Positions 27,563-37,700 of a stretch of DNA of 64,000 nucleotides are shown here, piece after piece. The DNA lies in assembly GCF_003855155.1 (NCBI RefSeq), contig NZ_CP034073.1, positions 3,348,001 to 3,412,000 on the forward strand, written 5' to 3'. Below the pieces are notes generated by a model. That model was not told where the DNA came from and made no database searches. It saw only the letters and a program-made list of their open reading frames with translations. A program made the translations under genes and the position numbers. This DNA is from Shewanella psychromarinicola. Its GTDB lineage: Bacteria > Pseudomonadota > Gammaproteobacteria > Enterobacterales > Shewanellaceae. The stretch's first letter is position 1. Each line of letters begins with the position of its first letter.

Positions 27563-29611
27563 ATGAATATTGTTAAAAAAAGATTTAACAGGTCGACTCT
27601 CGCTTTGGGGGTGGTGTCGGCATTATGTTTGGGGATGAGTACTTCTGCTTCAGCGGTTTCATTTGATTGGGGTGATGTTCGGGGCACTTTTGATTCAACT
27701 TGGACTGTCGGCGCCAGCTGGCGTGTATCAGACCGTGATTGGAATGACCAAATCGGTAAGGTGAATCAACCACAATTTGATTGGTCAGGTTACTCTGCAT
27801 TTGGTGGTGCATTTGGTTCAACCAAATATACCTCAGCGGAGATTTGGGAGCAGCCAGGTTCTTATTCAAGCAACAATGATTTAAGTAATTTACTGTATGC
27901 ACAAGGTGATACCACTTCTGAGATCGTCAAAGGTCTTCATGAGCTGTCTTTAAAATATGAAAACTACGGCGTCTTTTTACGCGGTATGTATTTTTATGAC
28001 CGTAAGCTAAATGACGGTGATTATGATTTTAATGATCCATTAACGGGCAAAGAATTTGATCCTTGTGAAGACAACAAAGCATCAGAAGTGCAATGTAAAG
28101 ACATTCGCTTATTAGATGCATTTGTTTACGGTAACTGGAATTTAAACGACGGCGCAAATCCATTAAGTGTTCGCGTGGGTAACCAAGTGGTTTCTTGGGG
28201 TGAAAGTACCCTTATTTCTCACGGTATCGCTGAAATTAATGCTGTAGATTTAAACATCCTCAATGCACCTGGTGCAGAGCTTAAAGAAGCTTTCCGTCCG
28301 CAAGGTATGGTTTGGGCATCGTTAGGGCTAAGTGAGAACTTAAACCTTGAAGCATTTTATCAATATGACTGGCAACCAATTTGGGTCCCTACACCTGGTT
28401 CAAACTTTGCAACCAATGATTTCGCTGGTTTTGGCGGCTATAACCAAAATGCGCAATTGGGTTTCAACTCTAACCCAGACATCAACCAAGATTTCCTGAT
28501 TTCTGAATACACACGTCTATATGACGCGGCGGCAGCGAGCGGATTTAATTCGGCTTATGCAGCTTATATGTTGTCGTATTCAACCAAAGCAGCTTTAGTT
28601 AAAGATGCTGCAGATCCAAGTGATGATGGCCAATTTGGGGTTAAGTTAGGTTATTATTCGCCAGAACTAGGTGAAACTGAATTTGGTTTGTATTACATGA
28701 ACTACCATAGCCGTCGTCCACTTATTAGCGGTACAGCTTCTAATTTTACTGCCGGAGCTATTGGTCGTGATTATGGTCGTTTAGCACAAAGTGGTGGGGT
28801 TATTGACCGCGAGCTGTTGTTAAGCATGGAAACCTTTACTAAGTCACAAATTGTCTATCCTGAAGATATCCAATTGTATGGTTTTAGCTTTAACACCTTA
28901 GTGGGTGACACTTCCGTTGCCGGTGAAATTTCCCATCGTGTTGATGAGCCATTGCAAATAGATGACGTAGAGTTATTGTTTGCTGCTATGCCTCAGCAAT
29001 TAGCTAACGCAGGACTCCGCCCTGATCTTGATGGTATTTCGCAACTGGATGTTCCTGATCCTGGTGAAACGGTTGATGGTTTCATTCTCACTGATACCAC
29101 TCAAGCGCAAATGACCTTTACTCACTTGTTTGGTCCTACACTCGGTTTAGACAATTTGACCATGTTGGCGGAAGTGGGCGGCGTATGGGTCCATGATATG
29201 CCTGATTTTGATGAATTACGTTTAAATGGTCCAGGAACGGCTCGTTCTGGTGGTAATCCAGAAATGACCGGCATTATTGCGGCTGTGCATAATGGCCCAG
29301 AGACCAACCCATTCCCAACTGATTTTGCTTGGGGTTATCGTTTAGTGGCTAAAGCTGACTTTAACAATTTTTTTGCGGGTGTGAACATGTACCCAAGAAT
29401 TATCTTCTCTCATGATGTTGATGGTATTACACCGGATCCGATGTTCTTATTCACCGAAGGCAGAAAATCTGTTGCTCTGGGAGTGAACTTTGATTATCAA
29501 AGTCGTTGGGGTGCGGATATTTCTTACAACAGCTTCTTTGGTGGGGTAGGAACAACAAATGCCATGACAGATCGAGATTACATCTCTTTCAACGTCAAGT
29601 ATTCGATTTAA
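27563..29611 (+). CDS. DUF1302-family outer-membrane protein
   Basis: 682-residue exported protein of the DUF1302 family. A signal peptide occupies about 1-32 (ending STSASAVS), followed by FDWGDVRGTFDSTWTVGASWR, the usual start of the family. The remainder alternates short hydrophilic and aromatic segments and ends with an aromatic residue two from the end (YISFNVKYSI), which suggests an outer-membrane beta-barrel. It is 13 bases from the DUF1329 gene, an arrangement seen repeatedly in Proteobacteria. Substrate is unknown. Confidence 0.88.
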   Translation: MNIVKKRFNRSTLALGVVSALCLGMSTSASAVSFDWGDVRGTFDSTWTVGASWRVSDRDWNDQIGKVNQPQFDWSGYSAFGGAFGSTKYTSAEIWEQPGSYSSNNDLSNLLYAQGDTTSEIVKGLHELSLKYENYGVFLRGMYFYDRKLNDGDYDFNDPLTGKEFDPCEDNKASEVQCKDIRLLDAFVYGNWNLNDGANPLSVRVGNQVVSWGESTLISHGIAEINAVDLNILNAPGAELKEAFRPQGMVWASLGLSENLNLEAFYQYDWQPIWVPTPGSNFATNDFAGFGGYNQNAQLGFNSNPDINQDFLISEYTRLYDAAAASGFNSAYAAYMLSYSTKAALVKDAADPSDDGQFGVKLGYYSPELGETEFGLYYMNYHSRRPLISGTASNFTAGAIGRDYGRLAQSGGVIDRELLLSMETFTKSQIVYPEDIQLYGFSFNTLVGDTSVAGEISHRVDEPLQIDDVELLFAAMPQQLANAGLRPDLDGISQLDVPDPGETVDGFILTDTTQAQMTFTHLFGPTLGLDNLTMLAEVGGVWVHDMPDFDELRLNGPGTARSGGNPEMTGIIAAVHNGPETNPFPTDFAWGYRLVAKADFNNFFAGVNMYPRIIFSHDVDGITPDPMFLFTEGRKSVALGVNFDYQSRWGADISYNSFFGGVGTTNAMTDRDYISFNVKYSI

Positions 29612-29624
29612 AAGGATAATTATA

Positions 29625-30989
29625 ATGAAGAAACTGACGATATTATCGGCAGCAGTGATGATAGCACTGAGTGCACCTGCTGCGCTGGCGAAAGTATCAC
29701 AAGCTGATGCAGACAAATTGGGTACATCATTAACGCCCTTGGGTGCTGAAAAAGCGGCTAATGCTGATGGTTCAATTCCTGCTTGGAGTGGTGGTATTAG
29801 TAAGCCTATTGCTGGGTACACTAAGGGCATGCATCATCCAGATCCTTTCCCGAGTGACAAAGCGTTATTTACAATTACTAATGCAAATAAAGCGCAATAT
29901 GCTGAGTTTTTATCTCCTGGGCAGAAAGAATTATTTGAAGTATATCCAGATACTTACAAAATGAATGTGTATGAGAGCCGTCGTACTGCTGCAGTACCTC
30001 AATATGTCTCAGATGCGACCAAAGTCAACGCTGCCAGAGCTGAGTTAGTGTCTCAAGGCAACGGTATTACTGGCGCGACTATCGGTGTTCCTTTTCCTAT
30101 CCCTGCTAACGGTCTAGAAGTCATTTGGAATCATATTCTACGTTTTCGCGGTGTTGATGTAGAAACGTATCGAAGCCAAGCAGCGCCAATGTCTAATGGT
30201 TCTTATACATTGGTAGAAACTGCTGAGGCAATTCGCTTTGAATATTCTCGCCCTGAAGTGACCCTAGACAAACTTAAAGAAACGAATACTTTGTTCTACT
30301 TTAAGCAGGTGGTCACTCAGCCAGCGCGTTTAGCCGGTACTGCGTTGTTGGTAAAAGAAACCATGGATCAAGAAGCGTTACCACGCCAAGCTTGGACCTA
30401 TAACACTGGACAGCGTCGCGTTCGTAAAGCGCCTAACGTCGCTTTTGATACGCCAGGTACTGTGTCCGATGGATTGAGAACAACCGATGATTTCGATATG
30501 TTTAACGGTTCTCCAATGCGATATAACTGGGAGTTAGTCGGCAAAAAAGAACTTTACATTCCATATAATGATTATCGTTTACATTCAGATGCATTGAAAT
30601 ACGACCAAATTTTAAAACCTGGTCATATTAATCCTGAATATGCACGTTATGAAAAGCATCGCGTATGGGAAGTGAAAGCAACATTAAAAGAAGGAATGCG
30701 CCATACCTATAAGACCCGAGTGTTTTATATTGACGAAGATTCTTGGCAAATATCTGTAACGGATATATACGATAACCGCGATGAACTTTATCGTGTCGGT
30801 GTCGCTCATAGTATCAATTATTATGAAGTGCCTACTCTGTGGAGTACATTAGAAGTCTTCCATGATCTTCAATCACGTCGTTATTTAGCGATGGGTTTAG
30901 ACAATGAAGGTCGTATGTACAATTTTGATGCATCACTTTCTGAAGCTAACTTTACCCCGGACGCATTAAGACGTGCTGGTATTCGTTAA
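29625..30989 (+). CDS. DUF1329-family periplasmic/outer-membrane-associated protein
   Basis: 454 residues with a clear signal peptide (about 1-22, ending PAALAKVS) and the DUF1329 domain over most of the length. Recognisable segments are GAEKAANADGSIPAWSGG near residue 40 and the tryptophan- and tyrosine-rich second half. The fold is thought to resemble LolA/LolB-type lipoprotein carriers, which would suit a lipid-binding role; this is family-level inference. AAAGGATAA supplies the ribosome-binding site. Confidence 0.88.
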   Translation: MKKLTILSAAVMIALSAPAALAKVSQADADKLGTSLTPLGAEKAANADGSIPAWSGGISKPIAGYTKGMHHPDPFPSDKALFTITNANKAQYAEFLSPGQKELFEVYPDTYKMNVYESRRTAAVPQYVSDATKVNAARAELVSQGNGITGATIGVPFPIPANGLEVIWNHILRFRGVDVETYRSQAAPMSNGSYTLVETAEAIRFEYSRPEVTLDKLKETNTLFYFKQVVTQPARLAGTALLVKETMDQEALPRQAWTYNTGQRRVRKAPNVAFDTPGTVSDGLRTTDDFDMFNGSPMRYNWELVGKKELYIPYNDYRLHSDALKYDQILKPGHINPEYARYEKHRVWEVKATLKEGMRHTYKTRVFYIDEDSWQISVTDIYDNRDELYRVGVAHSINYYEVPTLWSTLEVFHDLQSRRYLAMGLDNEGRMYNFDASLSEANFTPDALRRAGIR

Positions 30990-31001
30990 TTAGCCATAAA
31001 T

Positions 31002-31025
31002 AAAAAAAGGGGCGTTTTACGCCCC
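31002..31025. terminator. Hairpin between the DUF1329 and YCF48 genes
   Basis: GGGGCG-TTTTA-CGCCCC (31009-31025) is preceded by A7. On the plus strand only TATAATAAA follows, so it is a weak terminator or processing hairpin in the operon direction. On the minus strand it has a proper T-run. Confidence 0.6.
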
Positions 31026-31051
31026 TATAATAAATTGTAAAGGAAGTTTGT

Positions 31052-32062
31052 ATGACGTTTAACATGCTTCGCAGTGTAGTGGCGATTGGGATTAGTGCAT
31101 GTTTATTTACTACTTCAGTAGATGCTCAACTCGATCCTCTTTCTGTTCAAATTCAACCCTTAGCTCAATCCTCTTTATTACTTGATATTGCCAATGCGGG
31201 CGACACACTTGTTGCGGTAGGCCAACGCGGTAATGTATTGCGCTTAGAGAATAATCAATGGCATCAAGTTGCAACTCCAGTATTATCTCAGTTAACCAAA
31301 GTTTTTTTCTTCGATGAGAAACAAGGTTGGGCCGTCGGACATGATGCAACCATCATTCACACCCAAGACGGTGGATTAACGTGGTCTGTGCAGATGCAAT
31401 CTGCTGACATTGAAAAACCCTTTATGGATGTGCGTTTCTACAGCCCTGTTGATGGTATTGCAGTTGGTGCGTATGGATTATTTTATCGCACCTCAGATGG
31501 CGGTAAAACATGGCTGGAAGAGTATCACCAAGAATTGCTCTTTGAAGAAGACGTATCCTATTTAAATGACCTTAAAGCCGAAAATGAAGCCTATTACTTA
31601 TCTCAGCGATCGTTTTTATTACCTCATTTTAACCGTTTAATTCGTTTGCAAGATAATCGCTTGTTGCTTGTCGGTGAGCAGGGCATGGTAGCGGTATCGG
31701 ATGATAATGGTCACACATTCTCAAAAACCAATTTTGACTATGATGGCTCAATGTTTAATGCCATTTCGGTTGGGGAAGATGTCTATGTAATGGGGCTTCG
31801 TGGTCATGTATTTAGGTCGGATTTAAGTCTATCAGAATGGCAACAAGTGGATTTACCTGTCCAATCATCAATCAATAGCGCACTTATTACACCTAGTAAT
31901 GACCTTTACCTAGTCGGAAATGCTGGGATTGTGTTGTCTGTCGATGATGGTAAAGCAACCATTGTTACCAGACGTCAAGGTGAAAATATTGTCGCAATTG
32001 CCAAAGACAGTAAAGGCCAGTTATGGTTTGCCGGTTCTAAGGGACTGTTCCAGCTTGACTAA
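31052..32062 (+). CDS. YCF48/BNR-repeat exported protein
   Basis: 336 residues, signal peptide about 1-25 (ending TSVDAQ), then a beta-propeller of YCF48/BNR type. Repeat signatures are GWAVGHDATIIHTQDGGLTW near residue 92 and GIAVGAYGLFYRTSDGGKTW near 132, with degenerate later blades. In photosynthetic organisms Ycf48 assists photosystem II assembly. Here the DUF1302-DUF1329-RND context implies a periplasmic scaffold or assembly role for the cassette, which is inference. Confidence 0.85.
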   Translation: MTFNMLRSVVAIGISACLFTTSVDAQLDPLSVQIQPLAQSSLLLDIANAGDTLVAVGQRGNVLRLENNQWHQVATPVLSQLTKVFFFDEKQGWAVGHDATIIHTQDGGLTWSVQMQSADIEKPFMDVRFYSPVDGIAVGAYGLFYRTSDGGKTWLEEYHQELLFEEDVSYLNDLKAENEAYYLSQRSFLLPHFNRLIRLQDNRLLLVGEQGMVAVSDDNGHTFSKTNFDYDGSMFNAISVGEDVYVMGLRGHVFRSDLSLSEWQQVDLPVQSSINSALITPSNDLYLVGNAGIVLSVDDGKATIVTRRQGENIVAIAKDSKGQLWFAGSKGLFQLD

Positions 32063-32111
32063 CTCTTGGGTTAGATTGGACAATTAAAACAACAATAATA
32101 GGGCCGAAAAG

Positions 32112-34418
32112 ATGTTAGAAAAACTGGTCAATGGATTTGAATCTCATTTATTCCGTAATCGGAAATGGGTCATAATTTCGTTTATTTTTATTACTATTTT
32201 TTTAGGGTATCAAGCCAGCCAATTAAAAATGGATGCGGCTTTTAGTAAAAATATCCCTCTCAATCACACTTACATGAAAACGTATACTAAACACCAGAAA
32301 GATTTTGGTGGTGCCAACAGCATTATGGTTGCGGTTGAAGACACTAGTGGCAATATATTCAATCCGGAATTTTTTGATGCACTGAAAAATGTACACGATC
32401 AATTATTTTTTATTCCGGGCGTAGAACGTTCTCAGGTTAAGTCTCTCTTTTCACCTTCAACTCGGTTTACCGAAGTCGTTGAAGATGGCTTTGCTGGCGG
32501 TCCGGTTATCCCGGCGGACTTTCGTAATGACGAGTACAGTCTTAACGTTGTGCGTAATAATATCGAAAAAGCCGGTATTGTTGGCCGACTCATTGGCAAT
32601 GATTATACCTCTGCCATGGTATCTGCACAGTTAATGGAGTTTGACCCGCAAACAGGTAAAGCCATTGATACTATTGCGTTTGCTAATCAGTTAGAACAAG
32701 AGCTTCGTGGCAAGTTTGAAAACGATAAAATTAAGATTCATATCATCGGTTTTGCAAAAATGGCAGGGGATGTTGCAGAAGGCGCCAAAGGCGTTCTGCT
32801 GTTCTTTTTGATAGCCATTGCCATTACCGCTGTGATGGTGTACTTATTCTCAAAATCGATAATGCTAACCATATTGCCATTAATGTGTAGTTTGGTTGCG
32901 GTATTTTGGCAATTAGGACTCTTAACTGTGGTCGGATTTGGCTTAGACCCCATGTCGATTTTAGTGCCATTTTTAGTGTTTGCCATTGGTGTCAGCCATG
33001 GGGTGCAGATGATCAATGCTGTACGTCGTCGTGTGCTTGATGGCCAAACAACGAAAGCGGCGTCTGCATCGGCTTTTCGCAGTTTATTAGTGCCCGGTGG
33101 GGTTGCGCTATTATCAGATACGGTCGGCTTTTTAACCTTACTAGCCATTGATATCGGTATTATTCGAGAGTTGGCAATTTCTGCATCATTAGGCGTAGCA
33201 GTCATTATTTTAACCAACCTTATTTTGTTACCTTTGGTGATTTCATATTTTGAATTACCGGTTAAACAAGATAAGCCACAGAAACGTCAAAAAATCGAAA
33301 AAATGTGGCGTGGACTGTCTAAGTTTGCTACCCCTAAATATGCTGTAGTGGTATTGATTTTGACAGCCATACTCTATGTGGTTGGTTTTCAGCAAGCTTC
33401 AAAAATGAAAATTGGTGATTTACAGGGTGGGGCACCTGCACTGCATCAAGATTCACGTTATAACCAAGATACCTTCTTTATTACCAAACACTTTTCGATT
33501 ACAACCGATGTAATGTCAGTGATTGTAGAAGCCAAACCTGAGGCTTGTACGTATCATTCCGTGTTAAGTCAAATTGATCAATTTGAGTGGATGGTAGCTA
33601 ATACACCTGGGGTTGAGTCAACGGCGAGTTTGGCGTCGATTGCGAAAAAAGTGAATGCTGGGTTTAACGAAGGTAATCCGCGTTGGGAAATTTTACCTCG
33701 TACCACCGCGAGTTTAGTGCAGGCTGTTGGCCAAGTGCCAACAACGTCAGGTTTGCTCAATGGTAATTGTTCAGTGATGCCAGTGTACTTGTTCTTAACC
33801 GATCACAAAGCTGAAACCATTGAGGTTGTGGTTAATAAAGTCAAGGCCGTTGCCGCACAGCTTAACTCTGACACACTACAATTTAAGCTGGCATCAGGTC
33901 CAGTAGGTGTCATGGCGGCCACAAATGAAGCCGTGAGCGAAGCTCAGCTACCCATGATGTTATATGTTTACGGTGCCGTGTTTGTATTGTGCTTAATTAG
34001 CTTTAAATCACTCAAAGCGACTATTGCGGTGATTATCCCGCTTTATGTGGTATCGACATTAGCGCAAGCGTTAATGACAATGCTTGATATTGGTCTAGCG
34101 GTCAGTACCTTACCCGTTATTGCACTGGGTGTAGGTATTGGTGTCGATTACGGTATTTATATCTTGTCGACGATGTCCAATAAACTCAGTAATGGCATGC
34201 CGGTGCAACAAGCGTATTTTGAAGCATTAGTTGAGCGCGGCAGTGCGGTTATCTTTACCGGCTTGACGTTAGCCATTGGAGTGAGTACTTGGTTCTTCTC
34301 AGACCTTAAGTTCCAAATGGATATGGGAATTTTGCTTACATTTATGTTTTTAGTGAATATGTTAGGAGCAATTATTATTCTACCAGCACTTTCAGCTATG
34401 TTTTGGCGAAAAAAGTAG
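32112..34418 (+). CDS. RND-superfamily (MMPL-type) exporter
   Basis: 768-residue inner-membrane protein of the COG1033/MMPL branch of RND transporters. It shows the two-fold layout: helix 1 (about 20-37), a periplasmic loop to about 220, helices 2-6 (about 225-375), helix 7 (about 403-421), a second loop to about 615, then helices 8-12. MMPL-type segments PFLVFAIGVSHGVQMI and GVGIGVDYGIYIL lie in the helix-4-type positions. This branch moves lipids and other hydrophobic molecules. It is last in the cassette and is followed by a strong terminator. Confidence 0.88.
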   Translation: MLEKLVNGFESHLFRNRKWVIISFIFITIFLGYQASQLKMDAAFSKNIPLNHTYMKTYTKHQKDFGGANSIMVAVEDTSGNIFNPEFFDALKNVHDQLFFIPGVERSQVKSLFSPSTRFTEVVEDGFAGGPVIPADFRNDEYSLNVVRNNIEKAGIVGRLIGNDYTSAMVSAQLMEFDPQTGKAIDTIAFANQLEQELRGKFENDKIKIHIIGFAKMAGDVAEGAKGVLLFFLIAIAITAVMVYLFSKSIMLTILPLMCSLVAVFWQLGLLTVVGFGLDPMSILVPFLVFAIGVSHGVQMINAVRRRVLDGQTTKAASASAFRSLLVPGGVALLSDTVGFLTLLAIDIGIIRELAISASLGVAVIILTNLILLPLVISYFELPVKQDKPQKRQKIEKMWRGLSKFATPKYAVVVLILTAILYVVGFQQASKMKIGDLQGGAPALHQDSRYNQDTFFITKHFSITTDVMSVIVEAKPEACTYHSVLSQIDQFEWMVANTPGVESTASLASIAKKVNAGFNEGNPRWEILPRTTASLVQAVGQVPTTSGLLNGNCSVMPVYLFLTDHKAETIEVVVNKVKAVAAQLNSDTLQFKLASGPVGVMAATNEAVSEAQLPMMLYVYGAVFVLCLISFKSLKATIAVIIPLYVVSTLAQALMTMLDIGLAVSTLPVIALGVGIGVDYGIYILSTMSNKLSNGMPVQQAYFEALVERGSAVIFTGLTLAIGVSTWFFSDLKFQMDMGILLTFMFLVNMLGAIIILPALSAMFWRKK

Positions 34419-34437
34419 CTAAAACATATGATTAAAT

Positions 34438-34465
34438 AAAAAAGGGAGCTTAGCTCCCTTTTTTA
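34438..34465 (+). terminator. Rho-independent terminator after the RND gene
   Basis: A6-GGGAGC-TTA-GCTCCC-T6 with a perfect stem; it closes the DUF1302-to-RND cassette. Confidence 0.9.
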
Positions 34466-34744
34466 TTTTGCATAGTTACGCTATGCAAACGACTTAAATG
34501 TCATTTTAAACACTAATCTATGCTGTCTACTAAATTTATAGAGGATGTACCACTAAAATTTTCCTCGATATAGCAGCAATTTAGTAATAAACTTTGCACA
34601 AGATCTCAGATATGAGTTTCTTTTGTTAAACAAAACGGTTATTGACGTGATATACACAAAATGACTCGGACCGACAGAATCAACAAGCCGAAACATCCAT
34701 ATAATTATAAGAGCGCTGCCATAGACGCTTAAGGAATCTGCACC
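34466..34744. promoter_or_regulatory. Leader and promoter region of gdhB
   Basis: About 280 bases without a gene. TATAAT at 34700-34705 may be a -10 element, but no good -35 was found at the expected distance. AAGGA (34731-34735) serves the gdhB ATG. Confidence 0.4.
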
Positions 34745-37700
34745 ATGGCCTTGAAAGATGCAATGCCTTCAGTACTACTGGAAAATGTAGTCAATTTAAT
34801 TTACACAAAAATCCCTCATTCTCAAGCCAAACAAGTTGAGCAATTTGCTAACTGCCTCTATGCCCAAATGTCAAAAGACGATCTCAATGCCCGTAATGAC
34901 AGTGATTTGTATGGTGCCGTAGTGAGCCTTTGGAATGCACTGAATAAAACGGCACAGGACAAAACACACATTCGTGTATTTAATCCTAGCCAAGCCAAAC
35001 ATGGTTGGCAGTCAACTCATAGCATTATTGAGGTTATCCAACTTGATATGCCTTTCTTGGTTGACTCGCTCTCAATGGCGTTAAATCGAATGGGCATCAC
35101 AGCTCATGTGATGTTGCATACGCCATTAGCGGTCGTGCGTGGTAATAACAAGGTGACAGATGTGTCATTTGTGAATGACGCGACAGATGGTAGCAATAAT
35201 GTGGCGGTATTCTTGGTCGAAATTGACAAGCAAAATAGTGATGCTGACATTAAGGCCATCGAAAAAGAAATACAAACAGTACTTGCTGATGTCACTGCAT
35301 CGGTCAATGATTGGCAATTAATGTCTGCTACATTAACCGAGACTATTAAGCAATTACCTTCACGTCCGTTTCCTGGTGAGAAAGCTGAACTTCAAGAGTC
35401 GATTGATTTCTTGAACTATTTGAACAACCACCATTTTACTTTGCTTGGCTACCGTTATTATGATTTAAAACGCGTTGAAGGCGATGTTGAGCTTGTTCCT
35501 AATATTGAATCTAGCTTAGGACTAATGAACCGTTCAAAAACCTCACACAGTGAGCGTGGTTTATTACTCTCAAGTTTATCTGATTCTGCTCGTAAAGAGG
35601 CATTAGATGAAAGCTTACTCGTTCTCACCAAAAGTTCTGCTAAAAGCCGTGTGCATCGTCCGGCTTATGTTGACTATGTCGGTGTTAAACGCTTCGATAA
35701 CAAAGGCAATGTCATTGGTGAAGATCGCTTCATTGGTTTATATGCTTCCAATCTTTATAACCGGAGTCCTCGTGAGATCCCATTACTGCGCGAAAAGGTT
35801 CAGCGGATCTTGGCCCGTTCAGGGCTAGCACCACGCTCACATGATTACAAAGCGTTAATGAACATCCTTGAGAACTTACCTCGCGATGAGTTAATTCAAG
35901 CGAAAGATGATGAGTTATCGGACATTGCTTATGGCGTGCTTGAAATGCAAGACCGCGATAAATTAAAGCTGTTCGTGCGTAAAGACGGTTATGGTCGTTT
36001 CTTATCGTGTTTAGTGTATGTGTCCAAAGATCGTTACAACACTAAATTACGTCAAGATACTCAACGCATTCTGGCACAGCATTTCCAGAGTAATGAAGAT
36101 GTTGAGTTCACAACCTATTTCTCAGAGTCAACCTTGGCTCGAACTCACTATATTATCAAAGTTGATAATAACAATATGGATGTTGATGTGATTGCCATTG
36201 AAAAAAATCTTATTGAAGCTGCTCGCTCGTGGGATGATAAATTGCACACAGCGTTAAATAATACTGTTGGGGAACAAGCCGGTACTGGCTTAACCAAACG
36301 TTATTTAAATACGTTCCCACCTAGCTATAAAGATGATGTATTACCTAGCTCTGCTGTTGTCGATATGCAACATTTAGAAGCATTGGATGACGATCACAAG
36401 TTAGGCATGTTGTTCTATCAACCACAAGAGTCGGCGTTAAACAACAATAAAGTTCGTTTAAAACTGTTCCATAAAGACGAACCTATTCACTTGTCCGATG
36501 TATTGCCAATGCTTGAAAACTTTGGCTTACGGGTGATTAACGAACGCCCGTATGAAGTCAAAACCAATGACGGTGCGACATTCTGGATTTTAGACTTCTT
36601 AATGACAGTGCAGGGCGCGGCAACAGAAAACCTAGCCGACAGCCAAGACCGTTTCCAAACGGCATTGTTGCAAGTTTGGCAAAAGAAACTGGAAGATGAC
36701 GGTTTTAATCGTATCGTACTGTCAACCGGTTTAAGCGGTCGTGAAGTGTCTATTTTACGTGCTTATGCTAAATATATGCGTCAAATTGATGCGACATTTA
36801 GTCAGTCTTACATTGAAGAAACTTTCAGCCGTTATCCTAAACTAGCGGACTTATTGGTGAAGATGTTCATCCGTAAGTTTAATCCTAAGTTAAAAACCCG
36901 GACGTTAAGCAAGTTCCTTGAACAAGTGAACCTACAACTTGATGATGTTTCAAGCTTGGATGATGACCGCATTATTCGTCGTTATTTAGATTTAATTAAC
37001 GCCACAATGCGTACTAACTTCTACCAAACGGCTGCAAATGGCCTAGCAAAAGATTACCTTTCGTTTAAGTTTTCGCCAATCTTGATCCCGGAAATGCCTA
37101 AGCCGTTACCTAAGTTTGAGATTTTCGTGTATTCACCTCGTGTTGAAGGTGTGCATTTGCGCGGAGGTAAAGTGGCCCGTGGTGGTTTGCGTTGGTCAGA
37201 TCGTCGTGAAGATTTCCGTACCGAAGTACTCGGTTTAGTAAAAGCACAACAAGTGAAAAACACCGTAATTGTCCCTGTTGGTGCAAAAGGTGGCTTTGTC
37301 TGTAAGCAACTGCCAACCGAGGGGGGCCGTGAGGCATTCTTCACTGAAGGGCAACAATGTTACCGCATCTTTATCCGTGCGTTGTTAGATATTTCTGACA
37401 ACATTAAAAACGGTGAAGTGGTTCCGCCAGTCGATGTTGTTCGCCATGACGAAGATGATGCTTATTTAGTTGTTGCAGCCGACAAAGGCACCGCGACCTT
37501 CTCCGATATTGCTAACGAGATTGCGATTGAATATGACTTCTGGTTAGGTGATGCGTTTGCCTCTGGTGGCAGTAACGGTTATGACCACAAGAAAATGGGT
37601 ATTACTGCTCGTGGTGCATGGGAATCAGTGAAGCGTCATTTCCGTGAGATAGGCGTAGATTGTCAAACTACACCCTTTAGCTGTGTCGCCATTGGTGATA

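Noticed and set aside
29447..29830. Minus-strand frame of 127 codons over the DUF1302/DUF1329 junction
   Set aside because: It overlaps two confidently coding genes and has no independent support.
32738..33217. 159-codon minus-strand frame inside the RND gene
   Set aside because: Antisense shadow of transmembrane coding sequence, without start signal or family resemblance.
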